The translations under genes were made by a program, and so were the position numbers. Shown piece by piece: positions 1 to 8,270 of a stretch of DNA of 64,000 nucleotides (position 1 is its first letter; the number at the start of each line of letters is the position of its first letter). This DNA comes from UBA10677 sp045532295. Its GTDB lineage: Bacteria > Bacillota > Clostridia > Christensenellales > Pumilibacteraceae. Below the pieces are notes generated by a model. It was given only the letters and a program-made list of their open reading frames with translations. It was not told the DNA's origin and ran no database searches. Where the stretch lies: the NCBI GenBank assembly GCA_045532295.1, contig JAZSFP010000004.1, forward strand, positions 69,161-133,160, written 5' to 3'.

Positions 1-241
1 CGTCGCGACTGCCGTAATGAGGAAGTTGCGCAGAAACTAAATCAACCATTCTAAGCGCGCAGTTCTTAGCAATATCTCCGCTAACCTTTATCTTACACTC
101 GGTTATGCTCCACATATCGTTAAACAACGCCACTTGAAGATTAAATCTCTCGTTTTTAAGCATAGACGCTTTATCAATTACTAAAGTAGGCTCAATTTGG
201 GGAAAAACTTTTTCAAGCGAACTTAAAACTTTTATCTGCAT
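1..241 (-). CDS. DUF4091 / GH123-like protein, N-terminal fragment (runs off the window)
   Basis: Only the first 80 codons are present; the gene continues beyond position 1. The ATG at 241 follows an AGGAG site (AGGAG-AAAGAAA-ATG on the minus strand). The peptide begins MQIKVLSSLEKVFPQIEP and contains a stretch in which the protein is said to affect 'QVALFND', ending in DLVSAQLPHYGSRD. The start (LSSLEKVFPD-type) and the 'LVSAxLPHY' segment resemble the beta-sandwich N-terminus of DUF4091/glycoside hydrolase 123-like proteins of gut Clostridia. No catalytic residues lie in the visible part, so the assignment rests on family memory of the N-terminus only. Confidence 0.5.
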   Translation of the reverse strand, partial: MQIKVLSSLEKVFPQIEPTLVIDKASMLKNERFNLQVALFNDMWSITECKIKVSGDIAKNCALRMVDLVSAQLPHYGSRD

Positions 242-289
242 TTTCTTTCTCCTGTGGTTTTTTATAATTTGAATACTAAGACTATGGAA

Positions 290-445
290 CAATAGATAAG
301 TGATTAGCAACTCGTTGCGTTTTAACGAGAAAAATACAAGAAAGACGAGTGTTCTCTCGAAGGCGCATACGGTTTATCGTCTGTAACTGAGAGAAACACG
401 AAGTATTTCGCAGTATTTTTTCAGTTAAAAATCACTTAGATATTG
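290..445. repeat. Foldback element, copy 1 (same family as 35136-35288)
   Basis: A 156-bp imperfect palindrome with matching ends: CAATAGATAAGTGATT at 290-305 and AATCACTTAGATATTG at 430-445. A side hairpin GCAA-CTCG-TTGC lies at 307-318. A middle stem pairs 349-358 with 389-399, and the apical hairpin is ACG-GTTTAT-CGT at 369-380. It shares its core with the copy behind rplL, but several stems differ by paired changes. It lies downstream of the lipoprotein gene ending at 522. Whether it acts as RNA or DNA is unknown. Confidence 0.85.
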
Positions 446-461
446 CGACGTAGTCTTACTA

Positions 462-485
462 CAACAAAAGCGTCCTTTATGACGC
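462..485 (-). terminator. Weak rho-independent terminator of the lipoprotein gene
   Basis: On the minus strand GCGTC-ATAAAG-GACGC is followed by TTTTGTTG, 36 bases after the stop of the gene at 522. The stem is only 5 bp, and an overlapping alternative hairpin (ATGACG-CCTT-CGTCAT on the plus strand at 479-494) could compete with it. Confidence 0.35.
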
Positions 486-521
486 CTTCGTCATCATTTT
501 CGTATATACGGTATCGTTTTT

Positions 522-2453
522 TTACGCCTTAGCGCCACTCTTCTTGCCGATAAAAAGCACGCCTACTGCTAAAACGATAAGCAAGCCTCCGCCGATAAAG
601 AAGGTGGGGTCTACGGGAGCAACGGTAGCGCACGAAGACGCCTCGCTCTTCTCGTTTACGGTAACGGTAAAGGTTGCCGTACGCTTTTTGTAAGTAATAG
701 TAACGGTTTGCTCGCCCGTAGTATTTTTGTCGTAACCGCTAATCATATCGGAGGTTACTGCAACTTTAAGATCCTCGGGACGATTGCCCTCGCTATCCTT
801 ATAGAAGGTAGCGGTAACTTCAAGCCCGGTAAGGTCGAGTTCGTCGCCAACCTCGTAGGTGGTAATATCGGGGGTGGTGGTAACGGTGAGCGTTTCAACG
901 GTGGAAGGCTCTTCGCCGTTAGCGTACGCGCCCACGAACAAGGGGTTATAGTCCGTTCCCTCTAAGCCGTCGAGTTCGTAGAAGTGAGCGTAGTCGTTAG
1001 CCTCGCCCTCTTTTCCAAAGTAAACGAGGAAACCGCCTGCAGTATCCGCGCCGTAAGTACCGCTTACGGTGTCTTTAGCAATCTCTTTAGCGTTAAAGTC
1101 GTAGCCTTCGCCGAGGTCAACCGCCGAAAGCGTTCCGCCGATAGCGTAGTAAACTACGCCTGCGTTCACTTCTTCAAGGGTAAGACCTGCGCCCGATGCG
1201 ATTTGACCCTTGTATTCGCCGTCAACGTAGAGCGAAAGGGTAACGGTGGTAGAGGCGTCGGTTGCGGTGGTATAGGTAAGAACGCTGATGCCGTTGCCTC
1301 TCTTGGGGCTATCGAATTCGTAGCCGGAAACGAAAGGATAAACGGACAAACTGTCAAGAGCGGAGGACGCGGAGGGATAAACTACTCTCTCGATATTCTC
1401 AATCTCTGCGTTGTATTCGTCGTTCTTATACTTAGCGTCGTGAGTGGAAAGCGCGGTGTGGAGGTTGGACGCTACGAGTTGATTTTCGTAGTTAACCGCC
1501 TTGCGATAGAAGAAGTAGCCGTCGCGAACGGTCTCAAGGTCGTAGGTGTTGCCTGCCTCGAAAATGTAACGGGACGAGCCGTCGGGACGCATAAACTCAA
1601 GGATTTCTCCCGAGCGAATAGTGTCCGTCTCTTTTGCAGCGCGCTTAATAAACATAAAGTCGTAAATGGTGTTCTCGCTAATGCCGTTGTAGTAAACGGG
1701 CTTGGTGGGAAGAACCGCCTCGGTTACCTCTTCGGCAATCTTGAGCGTGTCTTCGATTTTGCCACTCTTCTTGTCCATCTTAACGGAAATAAGGTCAGTG
1801 CCGTCCAAAACTACGAGGTACACGAAATTACCGCTGGTAACGAAGGTGTAGGGAGCGGAGTTGCTGTCCGATTCCGTCGAGTAAATCTTTTGAGTGGTCT
1901 TGCCGTCAAGCGTCATACGGAAGAAGTCGGTCTTAAGGTACTGAACTTCACCCGATTTATTCTTAAGGTTGTTGGGGCTTGCGTAGAAAAGACAGTCGCC
2001 AAGGATATAAATACCGCCCTCAGCGTATCCGCTCGTGCCTACCGTCTTGGGCGCAATAGCCTGAACGGAAACTACGTTTCTCTCGTCGCCCTTGTAGTCC
2101 TCTTTAACGGTGGATTTAAGGGTAAGGTTGGTTACGCTGTCGCGCTTAACCTTGAACGAGCCGTCGCTCTGCTTGTCGCCGTTAAGTTCCGCTCTATAAA
2201 CCGCGCCCTTAACTACTTCGCCAAAGATATTAGCCTCGCCTTCGCTGTCTTCGTAACCGCGAGTACCGTTGAGGAAATAGATATAGTTGCCGTACTGAAC
2301 GGCGCTACCGCCGTTGCTGAGCACGGTATAGGAAGTGTCCTGCGCGCCACTAATAGGAACGCTAACGTACTGGTCGCCTGCGCAACCCGTAAACGCCATA
2401 AGCGCTACGAGAATAAGGGTTAAAATTGCGATAATCTTCTTGGTCATTATCAT
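522..2453 (-). CDS. Large secreted lipoprotein with Ig-like domain and C-terminal membrane anchor
   Basis: 643 aa. The N-terminus is a signal peptide with a lipobox (LMAFTGC), so the mature protein should be lipidated outside the membrane. The ~470-residue central part looks like a beta-rich sensor or propeller with repeated 'GNYIYFLNG / GGIYILGDCLFY / GNFVYLVVLDG' strands. Residues about 535-605 form a bacterial Ig-like domain (TYEVGDELDLTGLEVTATF ... TVTVNE). The C-terminus has a hydrophobic helix (FFIGGGLLIVLAVGVLFIG) followed by KKSGAKA, an additional wall or membrane anchor. Having both a lipobox and a C-terminal helix is unusual. GGAG lies 4 bases from the first ATG and 10 from the in-frame ATG two codons later, so the start is uncertain by two residues. 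Function unknown; probably a surface protein. Confidence 0.8.
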   Translation of the reverse strand: MIMTKKIIAILTLILVALMAFTGCAGDQYVSVPISGAQDTSYTVLSNGGSAVQYGNYIYFLNGTRGYEDSEGEANIFGEVVKGAVYRAELNGDKQSDGSFKVKRDSVTNLTLKSTVKEDYKGDERNVVSVQAIAPKTVGTSGYAEGGIYILGDCLFYASPNNLKNKSGEVQYLKTDFFRMTLDGKTTQKIYSTESDSNSAPYTFVTSGNFVYLVVLDGTDLISVKMDKKSGKIEDTLKIAEEVTEAVLPTKPVYYNGISENTIYDFMFIKRAAKETDTIRSGEILEFMRPDGSSRYIFEAGNTYDLETVRDGYFFYRKAVNYENQLVASNLHTALSTHDAKYKNDEYNAEIENIERVVYPSASSALDSLSVYPFVSGYEFDSPKRGNGISVLTYTTATDASTTVTLSLYVDGEYKGQIASGAGLTLEEVNAGVVYYAIGGTLSAVDLGEGYDFNAKEIAKDTVSGTYGADTAGGFLVYFGKEGEANDYAHFYELDGLEGTDYNPLFVGAYANGEEPSTVETLTVTTTPDITTYEVGDELDLTGLEVTATFYKDSEGNRPEDLKVAVTSDMISGYDKNTTGEQTVTITYKKRTATFTVTVNEKSEASSCATVAPVDPTFFIGGGLLIVLAVGVLFIGKKSGAKA

Positions 2454-2556
2454 ACTACTCCATTTTACAATTCATTTAACATTATATAATAAATTGCAAA
2501 TCAAGTCAACCGTTTAGCGCTTATACAATCAAATTTTAACCCTAACTTTTTAATTT

Positions 2557-3471
2557 TTATTGATTTTTAATCGTTTCTCCGCTAACTAAACTTTGATAAA
2601 GCACGAAGTACCCCTCTTCCATCGGTTTTCTTAAATCCTTCGGTAGCCAGGTTACCCCTTCCCCAAGTTCGCTCGGAGGGGGCGTAGTATAGCGCGAGGG
2701 CAAGCCGTAGCACAGATACTCCGCCGGCGAGCCGATTAGCCCTACGATATAATATTTATTACCGTACGGCACTTTCACCCAGCGAGTTAGAGGCATATTT
2801 TCCTCAAGTTCTTTCACTCTCTCGCCCTCGAGAAAAAGTCGGTCGATATTTTCCTTGACCTCTTCAAAAAAAGTCAGTTTTCGTCCGCGCGCTATAACGC
2901 TCTCCTCTTTTTTTACGGGCGGAATAGTAAACGCGCCCTCTACGCTCACCGGCTTTTGCGCGCGCTCTACTTCGCTGTTCGATAAAATATAGTTCTTGTA
3001 TTCCTCGCTAAACGCCATACTCCCCTCCGCTCCGTCTATTCCTCTTCGCTCGTAGTAGTTTTCCTTCGCAATAGCCCCGTCGTCGTAATCGGTCTTTTCA
3101 GTCGAAATATCCGTCTTCGGCGGTGGCGGTATAGTAGATATATTCGTCTTCGCAACGCTCTTCCTCCTTATCGGCATATTGCTCTTCCACAGTTTTTCTC
3201 GGCTAAGCGAGCCGTACAAAACCACCCGCTCTCCGTCGGAAATTATAAAGTGCGCGAGCGATAAATCCAACTCGCCTTTATGCAAAACGGCGATACGCGT
3301 ACCCTCTAATTCGTACTCGTAAACCTCTTTCTCCTTTATAAGAAAATAGTAGCGTTTATAGGGAAGTGAAAAGAGCGCAACCTCCATTTTATGCTCGTTT
3401 TCAACGCTCGTAACCTTAACGCTCCCACTCCCTTCGCCCGATAAAATAATTATTCTCCGCTCAATATTCAT
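2557..3471 (-). CDS. Conserved hypothetical protein, two-domain with linker
   Basis: 304 aa from the ATG at 3471, which has GGAGGAG five bases upstream; an in-frame ATG six codons earlier lacks such a site and overlaps it. Residues 1-100 are a beta-rich small domain (RRIIILSGEGSGSVKVTSV). Residues about 110-215 are a charged low-complexity linker. The last ~80 residues (LTRWVKVPYGNKYYIVGLI ... EYLCYGLPSRY) resemble a small C-terminal domain in uncharacterised Clostridia proteins with the pattern RWVKV-YYIVGLI-YICYGLP. There is no signal peptide or membrane helix, so it is probably cytoplasmic. Function not recognised. Confidence 0.65.
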   Translation of the reverse strand: MNIERRIIILSGEGSGSVKVTSVENEHKMEVALFSLPYKRYYFLIKEKEVYEYELEGTRIAVLHKGELDLSLAHFIISDGERVVLYGSLSREKLWKSNMPIRRKSVAKTNISTIPPPPKTDISTEKTDYDDGAIAKENYYERRGIDGAEGSMAFSEEYKNYILSNSEVERAQKPVSVEGAFTIPPVKKEESVIARGRKLTFFEEVKENIDRLFLEGERVKELEENMPLTRWVKVPYGNKYYIVGLIGSPAEYLCYGLPSRYTTPPPSELGEGVTWLPKDLRKPMEEGYFVLYQSLVSGETIKNQ

Positions 3472-3611
3472 CGTCTCCTCCACCCTCATCCTATGCGTAA
3501 GGTCTTATTTTTATGCCCGCTCTCCGTCGGGCGCGTCATTAAGGCATAGTTGCTACTTAGCCTTGGTGGTTACGACGACTTCTCGCGTATCGTCTTTTGT
3601 AGGATTTTCGA

Positions 3612-3649
3612 CAATATAAAAGACTAACGAATAGGTTTTCGTTAGTCTT
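3612..3649 (-). terminator. Terminator of the trkH-trkA operon
   Basis: A perfect 11-bp stem AAGACTAACGA / TCGTTAGTCTT (3620-3630 with 3639-3649) with an 8-base loop, followed on the minus strand by TTATATTG. The plus-strand side is followed by CTTTTTGC, so it could act in both directions. Confidence 0.75.
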
Positions 3650-3691
3650 CTTTTTGCTTTTGATAAGCGCGCCTTTCGTTTAAATAAAGCG

Positions 3692-4348
3692 CTATGCTTT
3701 TGAAAATTTTCCTAATTTTGCCGTGTTTGCAATTAAGATTAGCGTAGTTTGAGTATCAAGCGCCTCTTCGGGATTGACGTTTACGTTGACCTCTTCACCC
3801 TTCTTGATTGCAATGACGTTAAATCCGTATTTTTTGCGGAGGTTCAATTCAATCAAGTTCTTACCGCGCCACTCATCTCTGACGTCAATCTCAACGACGG
3901 ACACGTCCTTTGACAAAGAAATCATATCAATAAATCCCGAACTGAGCAAATTCTTTGCAAGGCGGATTCCCGATTCGTTCTCGGGAATAACCACTTGGTC
4001 TGCGCCCACGCGAAGCAATATCTTTTGTTGCATTTCGTTGGCGCACTTTGCAATAACCGTTTTCACGCCCGCCTCCTTGCAAAGCGTGACCGCCATAACG
4101 CTCGCTTCAAGGTTGTTAGCCATACAAACGATAACGGTATCAATATTGCCTATTCCAAGACGGGAAATAACCTCCGCATCGGTCACGTCGGCGCGTTTGC
4201 ACACGGGCAAATACGACGCCACGTCGTTGATAATTCTTTCGTCGATATCGACGGCAATAACCTCCATACCGTTATCCACGAGTTCTTTTGCCACGGCTAT
4301 GCCGTATCTTCCAAGTCCAAAGACTGCGTAAGTTTTCTTTGCTTTCAT
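3692..4348 (-). CDS. trkA: Trk/Ktr potassium uptake regulatory subunit (RCK protein)
   Basis: 218 aa, the usual length for single-RCK KtrA/TrkA proteins. The Rossmann motif GLGRYG is at residues 11-16 and the acidic residues of VIAVDID end the second strand, as in nucleotide-binding RCK-N domains. The C-terminal ~80 residues form the RCK-C (TrkA-C) domain. It gates the membrane subunit encoded just upstream (10-base gap) in response to bound nucleotide. The start has AAGGAG six bases upstream. Confidence 0.93.
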   Translation of the reverse strand: MKAKKTYAVFGLGRYGIAVAKELVDNGMEVIAVDIDERIINDVASYLPVCKRADVTDAEVISRLGIGNIDTVIVCMANNLEASVMAVTLCKEAGVKTVIAKCANEMQQKILLRVGADQVVIPENESGIRLAKNLLSSGFIDMISLSKDVSVVEIDVRDEWRGKNLIELNLRKKYGFNVIAIKKGEEVNVNVNPEEALDTQTTLILIANTAKLGKFSKA

Positions 4349-4358
4349 ACTATTCTCC

Positions 4359-5720
4359 TTATCCTATACTGATATCTTCCGTCGGCTCGGAAATAACGTT
4401 CTGACTTTCATTTTTGCTACCAAGCGCCACTGCAAGAGAGATAGGTCCGACTCGGCCTAAATACATAGTTACTATGATAACTAACTTTCCAAAGGGGTTT
4501 AGCGTTGCCGTCAGATTCCTTGATAGCCCAACGGTTGCGGTTGCGCTGACCGTTTCGTACACCGCGTCAAGAGCAGAGGCGTTGCTCGTCGCCATCAAAA
4601 GCACGGTTGACACGATACAAATCGTAAGAAAGGTTATCGCCACTGCTATTGCCTTTTTTACCGAACCCTCGGAAATACGACGACCAAACAGCGTCGCGCT
4701 ATTTTTATTGCGAACGGTCGCAAACGCCGAGCAAACGAGAACGGCAATAGTAACCGTTTTTATACCGCCTGCCGTTCCCACGGGCGAACCGCCGATAAAC
4801 ATCAAGATAATCGATACGGTAGCAGTAGCGTTCGTTAAATTCTCTTGTGGAATGGTAGCAAAGCCCGCAGTTCTCGTCGTGACGGATTGAAAAAACGATA
4901 CTTGAATTTTATCAAATAAAGACATTTCTCCAATGGTCAACGGGTTTGCGTACTCAAAAATGAATATCAAAATCGCGCCCACTAAAATTAGTCCTGCGGT
5001 AACCGTAATTGCAATTTTAGAATGCAAAGTCAAATGCTTGAATATCCTGCGATTCTTTGGAGAGCGGTTCTTAATGACACGAATCACGTCCCACCAAACG
5101 ATATAACCAAGACCACCGAGAATAATTAGCGAACAGGTTACGATATTTATCAGCGGATTCGTAGCGTAATTGCAAAGACTATTTTCAGCGATTATATCAA
5201 TGCCTGCGTTACAAAAGGCGGAAACCGAATTGAAAAGCGATATCCAAACGCCCCTTGCCCCAAACTCGGGAACGAACACGAACATATACAGTATAGCGCC
5301 TATTCCTTCAATAATTAGCGTGCCGAATAACACGTTCTTAACAAACTTTGCAAGTCCCGACATCGTGTTAAGATTAAAAGCGTCCTGTATGAGCAATCGG
5401 TCACCGATACCCATTTTTCTGTTCAGAAGAAGCATCAGCCCCGACATAATCGTGATGATACCAAGCCCACCGATCTGTATCAAAATTAATATGACGATCT
5501 GCCCGAACACGCTCCAGGTCGATACCGTTGGAAGAGTAACGAGCCCCGTCACGCAAGTGGAGGTAGTTGCCGTAAAGAGCGCGTCAAGATACGGAACGGC
5601 TTCACCGCTTGCAGAACTAATGGGCAACGCCAAAAGCCCACTTCCTATGAGAATTGTCACAAGAAAACTGAGCAATATAATTTGCGTAGTTGAAAGCGTG
5701 AATTTCTTTTTCCTATCCAT
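4359..5720 (-). CDS. trkH: Trk/Ktr potassium uptake membrane subunit
   Basis: 453 aa from MDRKKKFTLS at 5720, chosen because GAGG lies eight bases upstream; a longer frame adds 16 residues without support. Many hydrophobic segments and the four pore-loop signatures of the TrkH/KtrB family are visible (for example TATSTCVTGL, NSVSAFCNAGID, TRTAGFAT, SATATVGLSR), each with the selectivity-filter Gly. With TrkA it forms a K+ uptake system in the cell membrane. It is transcribed first in the operon from a strong promoter at 5801-5829. Confidence 0.95.
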   Translation of the reverse strand: MDRKKKFTLSTTQIILLSFLVTILIGSGLLALPISSASGEAVPYLDALFTATTSTCVTGLVTLPTVSTWSVFGQIVILILIQIGGLGIITIMSGLMLLLNRKMGIGDRLLIQDAFNLNTMSGLAKFVKNVLFGTLIIEGIGAILYMFVFVPEFGARGVWISLFNSVSAFCNAGIDIIAENSLCNYATNPLINIVTCSLIILGGLGYIVWWDVIRVIKNRSPKNRRIFKHLTLHSKIAITVTAGLILVGAILIFIFEYANPLTIGEMSLFDKIQVSFFQSVTTRTAGFATIPQENLTNATATVSIILMFIGGSPVGTAGGIKTVTIAVLVCSAFATVRNKNSATLFGRRISEGSVKKAIAVAITFLTICIVSTVLLMATSNASALDAVYETVSATATVGLSRNLTATLNPFGKLVIIVTMYLGRVGPISLAVALGSKNESQNVISEPTEDISIG

Positions 5721-5800
5721 AAGATTATCCTCTAAAAAGTATAAACACCCGACGACCGCTGTAAACAACTGGTTACTTTTTTTTAGTTATTCTCGTCATA

Positions 5801-5829
5801 GTTATATCATACTTTACCGATTATGTCAA
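5801..5829 (-). promoter_or_regulatory. Promoter of trkH-trkA
   Basis: On the minus strand TTGACA (5824-5829), 17-base spacer, TATAAC (5801-5806), about 80 bases before the trkH start. Confidence 0.8.
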
Positions 5830-5923
5830 TTATTTTCGTCAGTATACTATCGTCAAACGCTCGTCCGTCCGAAAAACTCGTTATAGCGTAACCGAAAATT
5901 TAATTGAATATGTTTTAGGCGTA

Positions 5924-5958
5924 TGAAATAAAAACTCGACTATCAAAAGTCGAGTTTT
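5924..5958 (-). terminator. Terminator of the CvpA-like gene
   Basis: Perfect 11-bp stem AAAACTCGACT / AGTCGAGTTTT (5931-5941 with 5948-5958), six-base loop, followed on the minus strand by TTTTTATTTC. Confidence 0.8.
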
Positions 5959-6015
5959 AGAACTTAATTCCATTTAAATCACTACGGGAATACCTCTTAG
6001 CAGTCGTCTTTCTCG

Positions 6016-7233
6016 TTACTCAGCGGAATTCATATTCTGAATAATCTCTTTAAGTTGCGCCTCGTAGTCAGCGCGGATAGTCTCTGCCTCGCCAAGTTTT
6101 TGAGCGTTATTGATTGCCGCAATACCGAGGGCGTGGGTGCTTTCAAAAGAAGAAGGAAGAGTTGCTCCAAGCGCGGTAACCGTTTCAACGGTGTTATTGT
6201 AATAGGTATCGAGGCTTGCTTTAGCGTCCACTTTTTCCTGAGCAAGTTGAGCCTCTTGGTCTGCGGTATAGATTTCCGCCATAAACTCTTTGGTTCTCTC
6301 TTCAACCTCGACTACTGCCATAAAGTCGTCCTTGGTAGCCTCAGCGCCGGTAAGCACGATAGCGTCGATTTGCGCTTTACCGCTCGCGATATAAGCGTCC
6401 ATATAGACGAGGTTAGCCTCGGAATAACCGTTCTCGCCTGCCTTAGAAATGAGGTACGCTCTGTACTCGTCAAGAGCGGTCTTGCTTGCCGATTTTTTCT
6501 CGTCGAAAGTGAGTTTCTTGTAGCCTACTTTAACCATAAGTTCTTCGGTAGCGGGGTCAGCGTAAACCGCCATATCAGTACCCATATAGGTAATCTGCGC
6601 TACGGGGTTTCCTAAGATACTGTTGCTAACGGTTTCGGTATAGCCCGTTGCCCACTCGAACGGGAAGATAACGGTGGACACGAGAAGAAGTATCATAACG
6701 AGGGTAAGACCACGAACCGCGCCAACGATAAAGCCGAAGATTCTCGAAAAGGCGTTCTTTTCTTCGCGAACGAAGATTTTGGTTAAAATCCAGCCGATAA
6801 GCGAAATGATTGCGCGAACTACCGCGTAAACGATAAGCCAGCAAACGATAGTAAGGCTGTTATAAACCATACAGAGCGAAACGAACTCGCCGAGCGATAC
6901 CGAGCCGTAGTAAACGCCGATACCGAGCGCGCTATATCTATCAATCATAGGCTGAACGTAGTGCGCCATAACGCCACTCGTTGCGCTAAATCCCTCTCCG
7001 CCGATTGCCTCGTAATAGAGAGAACGGAGCGAAAATCCCTCGCCTATAAGCAGTCCGCGCGTTAAATCCCAGTCAAGTAGCCAGCCCGTTACGTAGTCCA
7101 CGAGAATAAAGGCTACTACCGTTGCGCCCGCAAAACAAATTAACTTGATGAGCGACTCGCCCACGCCTTTCCAAAGTCCCAAAAGACCGAAAAACGCTAC
7201 TACCGCGATAATCGCAATGTCAACATAACTCAT
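6016..7233 (-). CDS. CvpA-family membrane protein with coiled C-terminal extension
   Basis: 405 aa from MSYVDIAIIAVV at 7233, where GGAGG is eight bases upstream; a TTG five codons earlier overlaps that site. Residues 1-200 have about five hydrophobic segments and the CvpA/colicin-V-production pattern (IIAVVAFFGLLGLWKGVGESL). The last ~200 residues are hydrophilic, Ala/Glu-rich and probably helical (TADQEAQLAQEKVDAKASLD), and are not part of the usual ~170-residue CvpA family. CvpA proteins are linked to envelope integrity in other bacteria; the role here is inferred from the fold only. Confidence 0.7.
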   Translation of the reverse strand: MSYVDIAIIAVVAFFGLLGLWKGVGESLIKLICFAGATVVAFILVDYVTGWLLDWDLTRGLLIGEGFSLRSLYYEAIGGEGFSATSGVMAHYVQPMIDRYSALGIGVYYGSVSLGEFVSLCMVYNSLTIVCWLIVYAVVRAIISLIGWILTKIFVREEKNAFSRIFGFIVGAVRGLTLVMILLLVSTVIFPFEWATGYTETVSNSILGNPVAQITYMGTDMAVYADPATEELMVKVGYKKLTFDEKKSASKTALDEYRAYLISKAGENGYSEANLVYMDAYIASGKAQIDAIVLTGAEATKDDFMAVVEVEERTKEFMAEIYTADQEAQLAQEKVDAKASLDTYYNNTVETVTALGATLPSSFESTHALGIAAINNAQKLGEAETIRADYEAQLKEIIQNMNSAE

Positions 7234-7296
7234 TGTTATAACCTCCAAAATTCTTATACCGTTTATATTTTTTCGATACGGTCAATACTCTTTTCT

Positions 7297-7821
7297 ATGG
7301 ATACCGTAACTAAAAGCATTGCCCGATTTTTAACTTTTAATCCCCATCGCCCCGTCGTTCTTTGCATAGGCACTGACCTCGTTATAGGCGACGCGTTCGG
7401 TCCACTCGTGGGCGAACTTTTAAGAAAGAAGTACGACGCGCGCTGTTTCGTTTACGGCACGCTCGACGCGCCCGTTACCGCGCTTAACCTCGACCGATAT
7501 ATTCGGCTCATACGCTCTTCGCATAAAAACTCGAAGATTATCGCCGTCGACTCTGCCCTCGGAAAGAGCGAGGATATCGGAAAGATTAGCGCAAAAGAAG
7601 GCTCGATTAAGCCGGGGCTTGCTACGGGCAAAAAACTGTCCGCAGTAGGCGACTTCTCTGTCGTAATGACGGTGGGCGATATAACTAAACCAAACGCGCT
7701 CTCGTCCGTTCGGCTCGGGTTTATCTACCGCTCCGCAGACAAGGTCGCATCCGCGCTCTCGCTCGCCCTCTCACAAGTTTCTTCCTCTTCCTTACAATAC
7801 TATGATATAACTTCTTTATAA
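7297..7821 (+). CDS. yyaC: YyaC-like sporulation protein (DUF1256)
   Basis: 174 aa. It has the family hallmark CIGTDLVIGDAFGPLVGELL near residue 23 and the second conserved segment IIAVDSALGKSEDIGKI, with a Gly-rich end (KKLSAVGDFSVVMTVGDI). YyaC is related to the spore protease GPR/HybD fold and is found in endospore formers. Its presence suggests sporulation genes in this organism, though no other one is in the window. No Shine-Dalgarno site precedes the ATG. It is divergent from the CvpA-like gene. Confidence 0.85.
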   Translation: MDTVTKSIARFLTFNPHRPVVLCIGTDLVIGDAFGPLVGELLRKKYDARCFVYGTLDAPVTALNLDRYIRLIRSSHKNSKIIAVDSALGKSEDIGKISAKEGSIKPGLATGKKLSAVGDFSVVMTVGDITKPNALSSVRLGFIYRSADKVASALSLALSQVSSSSLQYYDITSL

Positions 7822-7854
7822 TAATTAAATTAGAGAAAGATTAAAATTACATTA

Positions 7855-8270
7855 AAACTCACTGCCGTGAGGGGCACCGTCGCGCCACAGTGAGTTTTGT
7901 GTATAAACTACACTCCGCGTATATGCTTGGTATGTCATACCGAGCAAAGTAAGTGAAACGAGAACATAAGCGATATCTCCGCGTATACGCCGTGGGTGTC
8001 TTTCTGGAGCGCACCCCCTTGGTCGTGTCTTTCTGGAACGCACCCACGGGGTGTTTACTGTCGCGCCATAGGAAAACGAGAACACGAGCAATCGTTCCGC
8101 GCCCCCCTTGGTCGTGTCTTTCTGGAACGGAGGCGTAGCCGAAGTGATAGAAACTCCCAAGCCTATGCTACCGTTAACCCTTGGTCGTCCTTCCCCGAGC
8201 GCAAGCGAGAAGTCGCCCCCACTCGCAGTGGGTGTCATACCGAGCGGAGCGAGGCTTTTATATCATAACG
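7855..8270. repeat. Intergenic mosaic repeat block R1
   Basis: About 415 bases without a credible gene. It contains a 10-bp inverted pair AAAACTCACT / AGTGAGTTTT and several copies of the words GTGTCTTTCTGGA(A/G)CG, GATAGAAACTCCCAAGCC and CCCTTGGTCGTCCTTCC, plus short palindromes such as CCCACTCGCAGTGGG. Short frames here are read-through of repeats. A 63-base segment (8039-8101) recurs identically at 9713-9775 on the other side of the Fic gene. Confidence 0.85.

Noticed and set aside
984..2423. A 479-residue open frame on the plus strand
   Set aside because: It lies fully antisense to the lipoprotein gene (signal peptide, Ig domain, anchor), has no ribosome-binding site and no recognisable motif.
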